From Bacteroidaceae bacterium (lineage in GTDB: Bacteria; Bacteroidota; Bacteroidia; Bacteroidales; Bacteroidaceae), in NCBI GenBank assembly GCA_017451645.1, contig JAFTNZ010000029.1, positions 1-48,069 of the forward strand: a stretch of 48,069 nt of DNA, read 5' to 3'. Each line of letters starts with the position of its first letter. Within the stretch, counting starts at the first letter, position 1. Below are positions 1 through 8,105 of the stretch, one piece after another. The notes beneath the pieces were generated by a model, which saw only the letters and a program-made list of their open reading frames with translations, was not told the origin of the DNA and did not search any database. The position numbers and the translations under genes were made by a program.

Positions 1-138
1 GCTCCCGGTAAAGAGACCGCGATCAACGTTACCTATACCGCCGAAGAGGTAGGGGTGTTCCGCAAGACCATCACCGTCCACCTCAATGCAGCAGACAGTC
101 CTGTGCAGTTACGAATCAAGGGAGAGGTGAGGGAGTGA
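1..138 (+). CDS. C-terminal end of a DUF1573-like (Ig-like) protein, partial
   Basis: An open frame runs from the first base to a TGA at 136-138 and encodes 45 residues. The visible tail has an alternating hydrophobic beta-strand pattern (YTAEEVGVFRKTITV, then QLRIKGEV) typical of the last strands of the HYDIN/DUF1573 Ig-like domains that Bacteroidetes put in secreted or lipid-anchored proteins. The 5' part lies outside the window, so signal peptide and total length are unknown. The family call rests on a short tail. Confidence 0.6.
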   Translation, partial: APGKETAINVTYTAEEVGVFRKTITVHLNAADSPVQLRIKGEVRE

Positions 139-226
139 TGAGCTACGAGCGACAAGACATTGGCTGTAGGGACTCCCTTGCAAGGGTTTTCTTAAAACAT
201 TAACCAAAGAATAAAGATATGGAATG

Positions 227-380
227 GAAAGAGGTTACCTTTTTGACCGAAGAACTCTCTCCACCCCACACTCATCCCCCCCTCAAAAAAAGAAAGGAGG
301 TTATAGAAACAGAAAGAAGACAACAATTTAATCGGAACGGGCAAATACGCTGACATCCCTGTTGCAGAACGGTTCAAGAA
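227..380 (+). repeat. Leader repeat R0 (partial copy) upstream of the first NVEALA gene
   Basis: This block matches the 3' half of the longer leader repeats at 7159, 12447 and 15005: a TTTTTGACCGAAGAA core, a pyrimidine tract, an A-run, AAAGGAGG (293-300), then CAATTTAATCGGAACGGG. It lacks the upstream half that carries the promoter in the other copies. The rest of the 139-441 gap holds a short CCCTTGCAAGGG palindrome (175-186) followed by TTTT, possibly a weak terminator for the upstream gene. No clear TAnnTTTG promoter was found in the gap, so the first cassette may depend on read-through or on a divergent promoter. Confidence 0.75.
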
Positions 381-441
381 ACAGTTTGGGCAAAAAAGAT
401 TTGCAGAAAAATTTAATAATCATATTTTAAAAGAAAAAACA

Positions 442-747
442 ATGAGAAAGAACATCTTATATACGGCAATGGCGTTAGCCGTTGCCGCTGTGTGCGGGTA
501 CAATGTGTATCTGTCACAAACGGAAGAGAAACTGTCAGAGTTGGCATTAGCCAATGTGGAGGTATTGGCTGAGAATGTAGAACTTCCTGATGTCGTTGTC
601 ACATGTAGTTCTACCAATTATGGCAAATGTTGCAAACTGACACTTATCACTTCAACTATAGGTACACCTATTTGTTGGTATTGTAAACAATCCGGTGATC
701 CAAATGATTCATGTTCTATTTTTGACGAAGCCGCAGCGAATGCCTGA
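442..747 (+). CDS. NVEALA-type secreted small peptide precursor, Cys-rich (cassette A)
   Basis: The 101-residue precursor starts MRKNILY, has one hydrophobic segment (about residues 5-24) and then the NVEALA-family signature in the form LALANVEVLA at residues 34-43. The signature ends in V-L-A, compatible with signal peptidase I cleavage after Ala43. The predicted mature part is 58 residues with six cysteines, including a CC pair and a CWYC motif. NVEALA proteins are a Bacteroidales family of short precursors with no firmly known function. The gene heads a cassette of propeller, CxxC protein, transglutaminase-like lipoprotein, signal peptidase and Wzy-like protein. Export and disulfide formation are inferred. 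Confidence 0.85.
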   Translation: MRKNILYTAMALAVAAVCGYNVYLSQTEEKLSELALANVEVLAENVELPDVVVTCSSTNYGKCCKLTLITSTIGTPICWYCKQSGDPNDSCSIFDEAAANA

Positions 748-772
748 AACTCTCATTTTTTAATTATTGTAA

Positions 773-837
773 AATACGAATTACGTGATACTTTGAATTT
801 CTTCTAACCGAAATTTATCTTATCCGTAATTCGTATT
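773..837 (+). promoter_or_regulatory. Intercistronic hairpin after NVEALA gene A
   Basis: A perfect 13-bp inverted repeat (AATACGAATTACG at 773-785, complement at 825-837) extends by four more pairs across one bulged base (GATA/TATC). The loop is roughly 30 nt. It sits between the peptide stop and the propeller gene. No U-run follows, so it resembles an RNA-stabilising or processing hairpin more than a full terminator. Cassettes B and D have hairpins at the same place. Confidence 0.7.
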
Positions 838-874
838 CAAATAGTGACATAGAAAATTCATTAATGGTATTGAA

Positions 875-1990
875 ATGAAAAGACTTATTTATATCGTAGC
901 CTTTTTGGCATTCGTAGCTTGCAGTTCTAAGAATGCAGTTGAAGACTGTAAGGTAAAATTGGAAATCAATTCCGACTATTCTGTCCATGAATTGTTTTCA
1001 GAAATAGAACTTATTCCATTAGAAAGTCCCGACAGTATAGTTGTCGATTTTATAATTTCCAAAACGGTGTTTCATAACGGGTATGTTTATATATTAAATC
1101 CCCGATTGACCACCCTTTTCATATTTGATCAGGATGGGCATTATATGAACAAACTGGAAAAAGGAGATGGCCCGGATAGCTTCCTTTCACTTCTGGATTA
1201 TAACATTAACAGATTTACAGGGAATTTGGAAATTCTGACACAAAATAAGATTCTGATATATGATAATATTGGAAAAGAATTGCTTTCCGTTCAAAAAATA
1301 GCTACGCCACGTATGCCTGATTGTTTTATGAACATAGACAGAAACAATGATGTACTGTTTTGTCAATTGACAGATAAGAAAATTCTGTTTTACAACAGGA
1401 CAGATAATCTTGTCACAGATTCTTTGTACGAAATGCCACGATATATCTACAATACTTTGTTAGGATACAATGCTTCTCCATTTTATTTATACAATGACAC
1501 AGTACATTTCTTGCAGGGATATGACGGTTCACAATTTACGCTGACCATTAATGATGGGAAAAGCGCGATGTCACTTTGTTCAAAATGGGACTTTGGGATG
1601 GAGAGCTTCTCGTACAATGAGTTGGAACCCAACAAGAGTATTCCCGATTATATTAAAGATTGCAAAAGATTCTCTAAAAGTAAGCCGTTAGGATTCTTTT
1701 CATGCTTGGAAAACGACCGTTATATCATGGCGAATTTTTGGTATAAGGAAACTCCCATTACACTGATTTATGATAAGAATAATGGGAACAATGTAATTAT
1801 AGAAGAGTTTAAAGAAAAGATAGATTTCGGATTTTCTCACATAGATGAAAACTACTGTTATCTGTTGGTTCCCATAAATGATCTTTATTCTGTAGTCAAT
1901 GAAAGAGTTTTGAATCAAACCAATAGAAAAATTTTAAATAGCCTGAACGAAGAAAATAATCCAGTTATTGTGAAATATAAGTTCAAGTGA
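875..1990 (+). CDS. 6-bladed beta-propeller lipoprotein (cassette A)
   Basis: This 371-residue protein has an N-terminal lipobox (LAFVACSS, Cys16), so it is probably a lipoprotein. Repeated strands such as GYVYILNPRL, LFIFDQDGHY and KILIYDNIGKELL fit the Bacteroidetes 6-bladed beta-propeller family often found beside NVEALA peptides. The motif KGDGPDSF at the end of an early blade corresponds to GxGPxEY in the paralogs at 10634 and 15622; here it has drifted to Asp-Ser. No catalytic residues can be assigned, and a binding or scaffold role is an inference. The next gene begins within a few bases of its stop, indicating an operon. Confidence 0.8.
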   Translation: MKRLIYIVAFLAFVACSSKNAVEDCKVKLEINSDYSVHELFSEIELIPLESPDSIVVDFIISKTVFHNGYVYILNPRLTTLFIFDQDGHYMNKLEKGDGPDSFLSLLDYNINRFTGNLEILTQNKILIYDNIGKELLSVQKIATPRMPDCFMNIDRNNDVLFCQLTDKKILFYNRTDNLVTDSLYEMPRYIYNTLLGYNASPFYLYNDTVHFLQGYDGSQFTLTINDGKSAMSLCSKWDFGMESFSYNELEPNKSIPDYIKDCKRFSKSKPLGFFSCLENDRYIMANFWYKETPITLIYDKNNGNNVIIEEFKEKIDFGFSHIDENYCYLLVPINDLYSVVNERVLNQTNRKILNSLNEENNPVIVKYKFK

Positions 1991-1992
1991 TT

Positions 1993-2550
1993 ATGAAAAT
2001 TCAAAAAGTATTTTTTGTAATTGCCACATTGATAGCAATAATCCCATTATCTATAGGATGTAAAGAGAAAAAATGTAAAAACCATCCGGTTGCGAATGAT
2101 TCTATATTTGCATATACCTCTCTTGATTTAGCTTTATGGAATGGAGGCAAGTCAATCAGTTTGGACATTCTAAGTCAGTTGAAAGATAGCTGCATCCGCT
2201 TTGGGATAAACCCATCTGAACCCATACTGATTCTACGATATTCAAGATATTCGTGCGAACCTTGTGTTGAATTTGCAGTAACCGAATTTGAACATTTTGT
2301 CAACAATAAAAGCTTCAAGCAATATTTGACTATAGTTTCAGACTTTCAAAAAAGAGATTTGCCAAAGAATCGTCATCTTATAAATCTTGAAAAAAGGGAT
2401 TTGGGAATTCCAATGGACAAATGTGATATTCCATATATCTGCATCGTAAATGGAGGTGTTATTAACAGTATGATAATGCCAGATAAAAAATATCAGAAAT
2501 ATCTTGATTTCTATTTTCATAGGATTGAATCGCTCTCTTTAATCAAATAG
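1993..2550 (+). CDS. Thioredoxin-like CxxC lipoprotein (cassette A)
   Basis: The ATG at 1993 lies 2 nt after the preceding stop; an in-frame GTG at 1987 overlaps that stop and is an alternative. The 185-residue product has a lipobox (LSIGC, Cys23). Its central strand-plus-CxxC segment (ILILRYSRYSCEPC, Cys88 and Cys91) matches the position of the redox motif in thioredoxin folds, although the Trp-Cys-Gly-Pro-Cys consensus is absent. A late segment CDIPYICIVNGG resembles the cis-Pro loop (IPYI). A membrane-anchored thiol-disulfide protein is likely. Beside a six-Cys peptide, it may oxidise, isomerise or hold that peptide. A similar protein (CEAC) is encoded at 11821. Confidence 0.7.
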   Translation: MKIQKVFFVIATLIAIIPLSIGCKEKKCKNHPVANDSIFAYTSLDLALWNGGKSISLDILSQLKDSCIRFGINPSEPILILRYSRYSCEPCVEFAVTEFEHFVNNKSFKQYLTIVSDFQKRDLPKNRHLINLEKRDLGIPMDKCDIPYICIVNGGVINSMIMPDKKYQKYLDFYFHRIESLSLIK

Positions 2551-2579
2551 CAAATACCATGATTGAATATCGTCCGACA

Positions 2580-4550
2580 ATGAAACAGACATCTAAAGCT
2601 TTTGTATCTCTTTTATGCAGTGTGTTTGGCCTTTTTTCTTGCACTGACCACAGTGACATCTACCTGTCCCGCGATAGAATTTTAGAGATGAATCCGGGGC
2701 TCCAACGCGTACTCGACCATTGTCGTGGTGACGAAGAGAAAATGCGTGCAGCTGAATTTCTGATAGACAATCTGCCTTATCACAAAGGGATTTCCTACAC
2801 GAATCTCGCTTCCAACAAATTGGCCTATGAATTGTTCGGGTCGGGAGAATATACCCAATTTGAATCACGCGACTCTGCTGCAAACCGCTATGGATATTGG
2901 GGGGTAAAGAACCCTATGTTCCAAAGTGACATTTACATCAATCCTGATTTCTTAATAGACAATATTGATTGGGCATTCAAAGTGTGGAGAGAGCAACCGT
3001 GGGGGAAGAATGTTGATTTTGAGCAATTCTGTGAGTACATACTACCATATCGCTTAGGTAATGAGGAAATCTATCCTTGGCGTGAGAAAATCTATACACA
3101 ATTCCAACCTATCATCGATGCCATTCCCAATGACTCAAACATACAGCATCCGCCTTACATCGTCTCTGTGCTATTGGATTCTCTGCTGAAAGAGCCATTC
3201 TATTTCACAGGAGAAATCTCTTCTGAAATAAGAGTAGGGCCAAGCATTGTGGAGACGCGTGGAGGAAGTTGTCTGGATTTGTCGGACATGATGGCTTATA
3301 TTTGCCGGGCACTTGGTATTCCTTGCGGTATCGACTTTATGCCTATGCGCGGTGACAACAACGCACCGCATTCCATCAATTTTGTAGAAGACATTGATGG
3401 CAAATGCTACTACTTTTCCATTCTGTACAGGATGGGGCGTGTGTTCCACTGCGGACTGATACGTGATGTCTATGGAAAAATGTACCGGCAGACATTCAGT
3501 GTAAACAAAGAGATGGTCAAGCAAATGGACACACCGCTGAAAGACATACATCCATCTTTCAGATATCCGTGCATAAAAGATGTGACCTCGATTTATGCCA
3601 ATAAAAAATGTTGGAATCTGAAGCTTGCACGAAACAAGATTCTGCCAGATTATAAAGACATCGCAGACGATAAACTGCTTTATTTATGTATGTCTAACCG
3701 CTATTCATGGGAAGTTGTGGATTTCGGCAAATTCAGGAATGATACCCTCACTTTCAACGAATGCCACGGAGGTGTGACCTATTGCATCGGACAATACGAT
3801 TCCCAGTGGGGAGGCTTGACCATGATTACAAATCCGTTCTGGGTGGAAAAAGACAGCCTCCACTTGAAATTCTTCACCCCAGAAGAAGAGACTGAAGATG
3901 TGACATTGCTCAACAAATTCGGCATGGTTACAGAATTTTTTATCTGGCGGATGACCGATGGTATATTTGAGGGGAGCAACAATCCTGACTTCAAAAATGC
4001 TGATACGCTATACCAAATACCCGTTGCTCCACAAAGGTTGTGTACACGGGTACAGATAAATAATCCCAAGAAATACAAATACCTACGGTATAAAGGGAAA
4101 GAGGGGAGTTATTGCGATGTATCAGAAGTGGGATTCTACTCGGTGGACAACCTGGACCAACCATTGGCAGGTAAAATCATCGGACCTGTAGAAGGGAGCA
4201 AAGGAGACCATTCGTATTTCAACGTTTTCGACAAGAAGACTGATACTTCATACAATCATCCTACGCCTGATGGAGGATGGGCTGGAATTGCACTTGACAC
4301 ACCTGTTCAGATAGGAAAAATCATGTACACTCCACGCAATAGAGACAACTTTGTCCGTAAGGGAGATACCTATGAGTTGTTTGTTTTTAAAAGCGGTGCA
4401 TGGCTTTCACACGGGATACAAACCTCTCAATCAGACTCGCTACTTTACCATGACGTACCTAAAAATGCACTATTGCTTTTGCGCAATCATACACGGGGAG
4501 TTGCAGAACGGATATTTGAATATGAAAATGGGAAACAAGTCTATAAATAA
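2580..4550 (+). CDS. Transglutaminase-like lipoprotein with C-terminal discoidin-like domain
   Basis: The start at 2580 gives a lipoprotein signal (GLFSC, Cys21); the frame is open to 2559, but those residues would precede a normal signal peptide. The 656-residue product has a transglutaminase/protease-like core: GGSCLDLSDMMAYICRALGI with Cys231, then APHSINF with His264, and an Asp in the following EDIDGK, the usual Cys-His-Asp order. The last 170 residues (YCDVSEVGFYS, GWAGIALDTPVQIGKI, TRGVAERIFEYENG) look like the F5/8 type C-like module of Bacteroidetes surface proteins. It could cleave or crosslink peptides or bind glycan. It lies between the CxxC lipoprotein and a signal peptidase gene and is probably co-transcribed. 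Confidence 0.75.
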   Translation: MKQTSKAFVSLLCSVFGLFSCTDHSDIYLSRDRILEMNPGLQRVLDHCRGDEEKMRAAEFLIDNLPYHKGISYTNLASNKLAYELFGSGEYTQFESRDSAANRYGYWGVKNPMFQSDIYINPDFLIDNIDWAFKVWREQPWGKNVDFEQFCEYILPYRLGNEEIYPWREKIYTQFQPIIDAIPNDSNIQHPPYIVSVLLDSLLKEPFYFTGEISSEIRVGPSIVETRGGSCLDLSDMMAYICRALGIPCGIDFMPMRGDNNAPHSINFVEDIDGKCYYFSILYRMGRVFHCGLIRDVYGKMYRQTFSVNKEMVKQMDTPLKDIHPSFRYPCIKDVTSIYANKKCWNLKLARNKILPDYKDIADDKLLYLCMSNRYSWEVVDFGKFRNDTLTFNECHGGVTYCIGQYDSQWGGLTMITNPFWVEKDSLHLKFFTPEEETEDVTLLNKFGMVTEFFIWRMTDGIFEGSNNPDFKNADTLYQIPVAPQRLCTRVQINNPKKYKYLRYKGKEGSYCDVSEVGFYSVDNLDQPLAGKIIGPVEGSKGDHSYFNVFDKKTDTSYNHPTPDGGWAGIALDTPVQIGKIMYTPRNRDNFVRKGDTYELFVFKSGAWLSHGIQTSQSDSLLYHDVPKNALLLLRNHTRGVAERIFEYENGKQVYK

Positions 4551-4565
4551 GAAAGGTGGGAGAGA

Positions 4566-5462
4566 ATGAATGGCAAAAAGATGATACACCAAATGAAAAA
4601 TGTAGTTTATTGGCTGCTGATGAGTTCCTTAGGGGGCGCCTTATTGTACGGAATCGGCATCCTGTTCTGTTTTGCATCATTCTGCATACCGTCGGACTCT
4701 ATGGAACCGGCATTGATGGAAGGTGACCACATTCTGGTAGAGAAGTTCACTATGGGAGCCAGACTTTTCAATCTGAAACCTGCATTTAACAAAGAACGGT
4801 TCGCCATTTACCGGATGCCGGCATTTGGGAAGGTGAAGCGCAATGATATTTTGGTGTTCAACTATCCGTATCCGGCAAAGAAAGACAGCATTGGATTTGA
4901 TGTGATGCTCTATTATGTCAAACGGTGTATTGCTTTACCTGGAGATACTTTGGAGATACGGAATTCACATTACCATGTGCATGGCATTGTTGGCCCGTTG
5001 GGAAACATGGAAGCACAAGACTGCCTTGAGAAACTTTTTCAAAATGGAGAGTTTAAAAATCATAAAATCGTGTGGCGCTGTTATCCGAGAGACCGCAGAC
5101 TGAATTGGACCATCCGGCACATGGGACCTTACTACATACCTCAAAAGGGAGGGACAGTCAGCATGAATCATGCGAACTTCCATCTCTACCGGCCCATCAT
5201 CGAATGGGAACAGCAGCAGAAACTTCAGGAGGTGAACGACAGCACCTTTACCCTCGGCGGCCAACCGATAGCGGCCTACACCTTCCAAAAGAACTACTAC
5301 TTTGTGAGTGGTGACAAGATGGAGAATTCCAAGGATTCCCGTTATTGGGGCGTGGTGCCGGAGGAATACATCGTGGGACGCGTGTGGGGTATATGGAAAT
5401 CAATTGATGAATGGGGGGAGATGAGATGGAAAAGAATAGGGAGAGTGAAGAATGAAGAGTGA
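4566..5462 (+). CDS. Signal peptidase I (S26 family), accessory paralog
   Basis: The 298-residue protein has one N-terminal membrane segment (about 13-38), the catalytic Ser in PSDSMEPALMEGD (Ser45), the general-base Lys in YYVKRCIALPGD (Lys119) and the conserved SGDKMENSKDSRYWG box near residue 260. A long segment between the Lys box and that last box is typical of Bacteroidetes forms. It removes N-terminal leaders on the periplasmic side of the inner membrane. Its place in the NVEALA cassette suggests, without proving, that it cleaves the ALA/VLA site of these precursors. An AAGGTGGGAGAGA stretch just before the ATG is unusually Shine-Dalgarno-like. The downstream gene overlaps it by 11 bp. 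Confidence 0.88.
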   Translation: MNGKKMIHQMKNVVYWLLMSSLGGALLYGIGILFCFASFCIPSDSMEPALMEGDHILVEKFTMGARLFNLKPAFNKERFAIYRMPAFGKVKRNDILVFNYPYPAKKDSIGFDVMLYYVKRCIALPGDTLEIRNSHYHVHGIVGPLGNMEAQDCLEKLFQNGEFKNHKIVWRCYPRDRRLNWTIRHMGPYYIPQKGGTVSMNHANFHLYRPIIEWEQQQKLQEVNDSTFTLGGQPIAAYTFQKNYYFVSGDKMENSKDSRYWGVVPEEYIVGRVWGIWKSIDEWGEMRWKRIGRVKNEE

Positions 5463-7158
5463 AAAAATAAAATTTTCGTGGTTTGCCTTTACTATTGGGT
5501 TGTTCGTTAGCGGGCTTCTTCTTATTCTGCAACCGCTGTTTGCAGACGGACCGGCATTGAATGCAGATGCAGGACAAGCCGGAGGTTGGGCCATGTTATA
5601 CCGCTATGGAGGCATAGGGGTATCCATTTTGTGGATGTCTGTTCTGATGTGTCCCAAAAAGGTTGTGAGGGTGTTGCCCGATGTGGCAAGCCTGATGTTG
5701 ATGGGCTGTGTGGTATGGGAGGCCGTGGTGGCCTTGGAACAACTGTATGGAGATGGCATATCCAATCATGCACTCTATCGGTTTACGGGAACATTTCTCA
5801 ACCCGGGACCTTTCTGTGGATTCGTGGCTATGGGAGTGCCGTTGGCGGTACACTATTTAGTGAAGAGTGATAAGCTACAAGCTACGAGTGAAAAGCGCCA
5901 TCCGGATGGTAAACTTGTAGCTCGTGGCTTATCACTCGTAGCTCTGCTCACCCTCATCCTATGCCTGTTGCTGTTGCCTGCCGGAATGAGTCGTTCGGCT
6001 TGGATGGCAGCAATAACGGGAGGTGCGGCTGTCTATGGGATGCACTGGCGGAGCAAAATAAAGAACTGGAGTAGCAGACTTTTCCGGAGCAGGAAGAGGC
6101 TGATGATGGCAGGAGTTGCCTTGTTGACGCTGGTGGCCATAGGATGGGGAACTTTCCAACTGAAGGAAGATTCGGCTAACGGAAGACTGCTGATGTGGAA
6201 GATTTCCTGCCAAGCTATTGCTGAACGGCCATGGACCGGGGGCGGAAGTGAAGGCTTCCCAGCGGCATATGCCGAAGCACAAGAACGGTATTTTGCTGCA
6301 GGAAAGGGCAGCATAGAGGAAATCTATGTAGCAGGAACTCCTGAGCATGCATTCAACGAATACCTGACCATGGCAGTGAGGTATGGATGGGGTGGGTTGG
6401 CCTTTCTGCTTGCTGTGGGTATTGTGGCTGTTGTATGTGCTACACACCTGAGGGCTTATGGTATAGCGGGGGCACTGCTGACGGTGGCGGTGTTTGCTTT
6501 CTCATCGTATCCGTTGCAGTTGCCGGACTTCCTGTCAGCAGTAGTGATGTTGGTGACGGTGTCAGTCTGTTCGTACTTGAAGCACAACTCTTGTGGATTG
6601 CGCGGATTATGGATAATCTCTGTTCCTTTTTGTCTATACGTATCGCTAAAAGGTCTTCAGCAATCTGATGTCTGGCAAGCACGCCACGAGGCAGCCAAAG
6701 AGTGGAGAATGGTGCGCACGCTATATCACATGGAGGCGTATGCCACGGCCTGCGAAGACTATGCTCCGCTGTATGAAAGGATGAGATGGAACCACAACTT
6801 CTTGTTTGAATACGGGCGGGCGCTTCATCAATCGGGACAATACGAAGCCTCAAACCGCATCATGGAAGAGGCCGAACGATTGTGCGGTGACCCGATGATT
6901 CTCAATATACAAGGGAAGAACTATCAAGCATTGGGGAAGTTCAATCGTGCCGCTCTGCTATACAGACGGGCATACGACCGGCTACCCAACCGTATCTATC
7001 CACTTTATTTGGCAATGGAGATGTATGCTTCATCTGACTGTCGGCAGAAGGAGATGGCTAAAGAGTTGGCACAACGAATCATCAGCACGAAAGAAAAGAT
7101 TCCCTCGCAAGCTGTAAAAGAGATGAAAAAGAGGGCAAGAGAACTTTTAAGTGACTGA
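5452..7158 (+). CDS. O-antigen ligase/Wzy-like polytopic membrane protein with C-terminal TPRs
   Basis: The 568-residue product has about ten hydrophobic segments in residues 1-385, then a TPR-like helical tail (about 400-560, for example FEYGRALHQSGQYEASNRI and NIQGKNYQALGKFNRAALLY). NGRLLMWKISCQAI and the periplasmic-loop motif PEHAFNEYLTMAVRYGWGG match the Wzy_C/O-antigen ligase family, whose members transfer undecaprenyl-linked glycan to lipid A core or, in PglL/PilO types, to proteins. In a peptide cassette, protein O-glycosylation is possible but unproven. A short inverted repeat lies inside the gene (5867-5935) and encodes a low-complexity hydrophilic loop. The last 50 or so bases reappear at 12447. 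Confidence 0.75.
   Translation: MKSEKIKFSWFAFTIGLFVSGLLLILQPLFADGPALNADAGQAGGWAMLYRYGGIGVSILWMSVLMCPKKVVRVLPDVASLMLMGCVVWEAVVALEQLYGDGISNHALYRFTGTFLNPGPFCGFVAMGVPLAVHYLVKSDKLQATSEKRHPDGKLVARGLSLVALLTLILCLLLLPAGMSRSAWMAAITGGAAVYGMHWRSKIKNWSSRLFRSRKRLMMAGVALLTLVAIGWGTFQLKEDSANGRLLMWKISCQAIAERPWTGGGSEGFPAAYAEAQERYFAAGKGSIEEIYVAGTPEHAFNEYLTMAVRYGWGGLAFLLAVGIVAVVCATHLRAYGIAGALLTVAVFAFSSYPLQLPDFLSAVVMLVTVSVCSYLKHNSCGLRGLWIISVPFCLYVSLKGLQQSDVWQARHEAAKEWRMVRTLYHMEAYATACEDYAPLYERMRWNHNFLFEYGRALHQSGQYEASNRIMEEAERLCGDPMILNIQGKNYQALGKFNRAALLYRRAYDRLPNRIYPLYLAMEMYASSDCRQKEMAKELAQRIISTKEKIPSQAVKEMKKRARELLSD
5867..5935. repeat. Imperfect inverted repeat inside the Wzy-like gene
   Basis: GTGATAAGCTACAAGCTAC (5867-5885) pairs with 5917-5935 at 17 of 19 positions around a 31-nt centre. 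The same vocabulary (GATGAGCTACGAGCGACAAG) appears at 136-155 outside genes, so this looks like a dispersed repetitive palindrome that inserted in frame, encoding about 23 hydrophilic residues between two membrane segments. Confidence 0.65.
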
Positions 7159-7553
7159 ACCTTGTTTTATCACAGAATTTTTTCGCTCAAGGAATTACCG
7201 TTGAAAAGGGAAATTTTACTCTTACAAGAAAATGTGATAGGTAAAGGCCGGAAAAAGTTTCTGGAAAACTTGGTCATGAACCGGTGATTCCCTACTTTTG
7301 TGGATAAATCAGTCGGTTGGGCAGACTGTCGTATCTCGTGACTGAGCAAATGGAATGTTTGGCTCAACAGACAAAAAACGGGATGAAGAGATGTATCCTT
7401 TTTGACCGAAGAATTCTCTTCATTTCCTACACTCGCCCCTATCAAAAAAAGAAAGGAGGTTATAAAAACAGTAAGAAAAGTTGCAATTTAATCGGAACGG
7501 GTAAAAATACGCTGCAATGCTCCCCGGTGTCGGATGGTTCAGGGAATCGGACA
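7159..7553 (+). repeat. Leader repeat R1 (promoter plus long 5' leader) of cassette B
   Basis: This is the fullest copy of the leader repeat. Its first part runs from just after the Wzy-like stop to GGTAAAGG (7239-7246 region), then continues through the promoter, a TGAGCAAATGGAATGTTTGGCTC-type segment, TTTTTGACCGAAGAA, an A-run, AAAGGAGG (7452-7459) and CAATTTAATCGGAACGGG. It aligns with R2 at about 90% identity by eye and with R3 somewhat less. It fills the gap between cassettes A and B. No conserved protein explains it. Confidence 0.85.
7270..7300 (+). promoter_or_regulatory. Bacteroides-type promoter in leader R1
   Basis: TTGG (7270-7273), a 19-bp spacer and TACTTTTG (7293-7300) fit the Bacteroidetes -33/-7 consensus (TTTG or TTG, 19-21 bp, TAnnTTTG). 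The same arrangement recurs in R2 and R3. Transcription would begin near 7307, giving a leader of about 300 nt before the peptide ATG at 7616. Confidence 0.7.
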
Positions 7554-7615
7554 GACAAGAAGAAGTGATAGAGCAATAAGAATATAGTATATGTAAACTT
7601 ATAATAAAATAGCAA

Positions 7616-8014
7616 ATGAGAAAGACAATTTTGGGGATAATGGTTATTGCAATGTTCTCTCTAATCAATTTATATTTTATTTCATCAGACGGAACATTGG
7701 AAAAGCTTGTAATGCTAAGGAATATAGAAGTATTGGCCAATACCGAAGGGAGCAATAATGGAAAGGAACTTCGTTCTTTCTACTGTGAAAATGGAAATGA
7801 ATATTACGAATGTAGATATGCGGATTCTGATGATAATTGCGATTATTCTGAGGAAACATTCTGTGGAGCAGGTAATTCGCCTGCAGAAGGTGGAACAGAA
7901 AGTTCTGGAGAAGCTAATGATTTGTGTAAATATTCAGGTCACATTTTTTCAGAAACTCTTTGTTACAGGACCTGTATAAGATGTGGATTAACAACAAATA
8001 TCTGTAAAGATTGA
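7616..8014 (+). CDS. NVEALA-type secreted peptide precursor, nine Cys (cassette B)
   Basis: This 132-residue precursor starts MRKTIL, has one hydrophobic segment (about 5-22) and then LRNIEVLA, a divergent NVEALA signature at residues 36-41. Predicted cleavage after Ala41 leaves a 91-residue mature part with nine cysteines, a very acidic middle (YADSDDNCDYSEE) and a Gly/Ser-rich linker. It is longer than the peptides at 442 and 15390 and shares almost nothing with them after the signature, so the leader is conserved while the cargo varies. It heads the operon of MG2-type protein, propeller and CxxC protein. Confidence 0.8.
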   Translation: MRKTILGIMVIAMFSLINLYFISSDGTLEKLVMLRNIEVLANTEGSNNGKELRSFYCENGNEYYECRYADSDDNCDYSEETFCGAGNSPAEGGTESSGEANDLCKYSGHIFSETLCYRTCIRCGLTTNICKD

Positions 8015-8029
8015 TAGAAGAAAATAGAA

Positions 8030-8085
8030 GTCGTACTAAATTCTTCTCAATCGAGTTGTTTGGAATGAGGAGAATTGAGTACGAC
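8030..8085 (+). promoter_or_regulatory. Intercistronic hairpin after NVEALA gene B
   Basis: GTCGTACTAAATTCTTCTC (8030-8048) pairs with 8067-8085 at 17 of 19 positions with an 18-nt loop, followed by CTTTATTGTT. It may terminate part of the transcripts or protect the peptide mRNA 3' end. Its sequence differs from the hairpins in cassettes A and D, but the position is the same. Confidence 0.7.
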
Positions 8086-8105
8086 CTTTATTGTTCGTTA
8101 CAATT

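Noticed and set aside
192-377. Minus-strand frames across the leader repeats (FYNLLSF...)
   Set aside because: The frames shift between copies because of small indels and end differently; they reflect nucleotide conservation of the repeat, not a protein.
7182-7285. Conserved reading frame in leader repeats (ELPLK...ENLVMNR, TGA) as a real short protein
   Set aside because: R1 and R3 align without gaps but nearly all differences between them alter amino acids, and R2 is interrupted by an insertion. No start codon context or hydrophobic leader. Treated as noncoding leader or relic.
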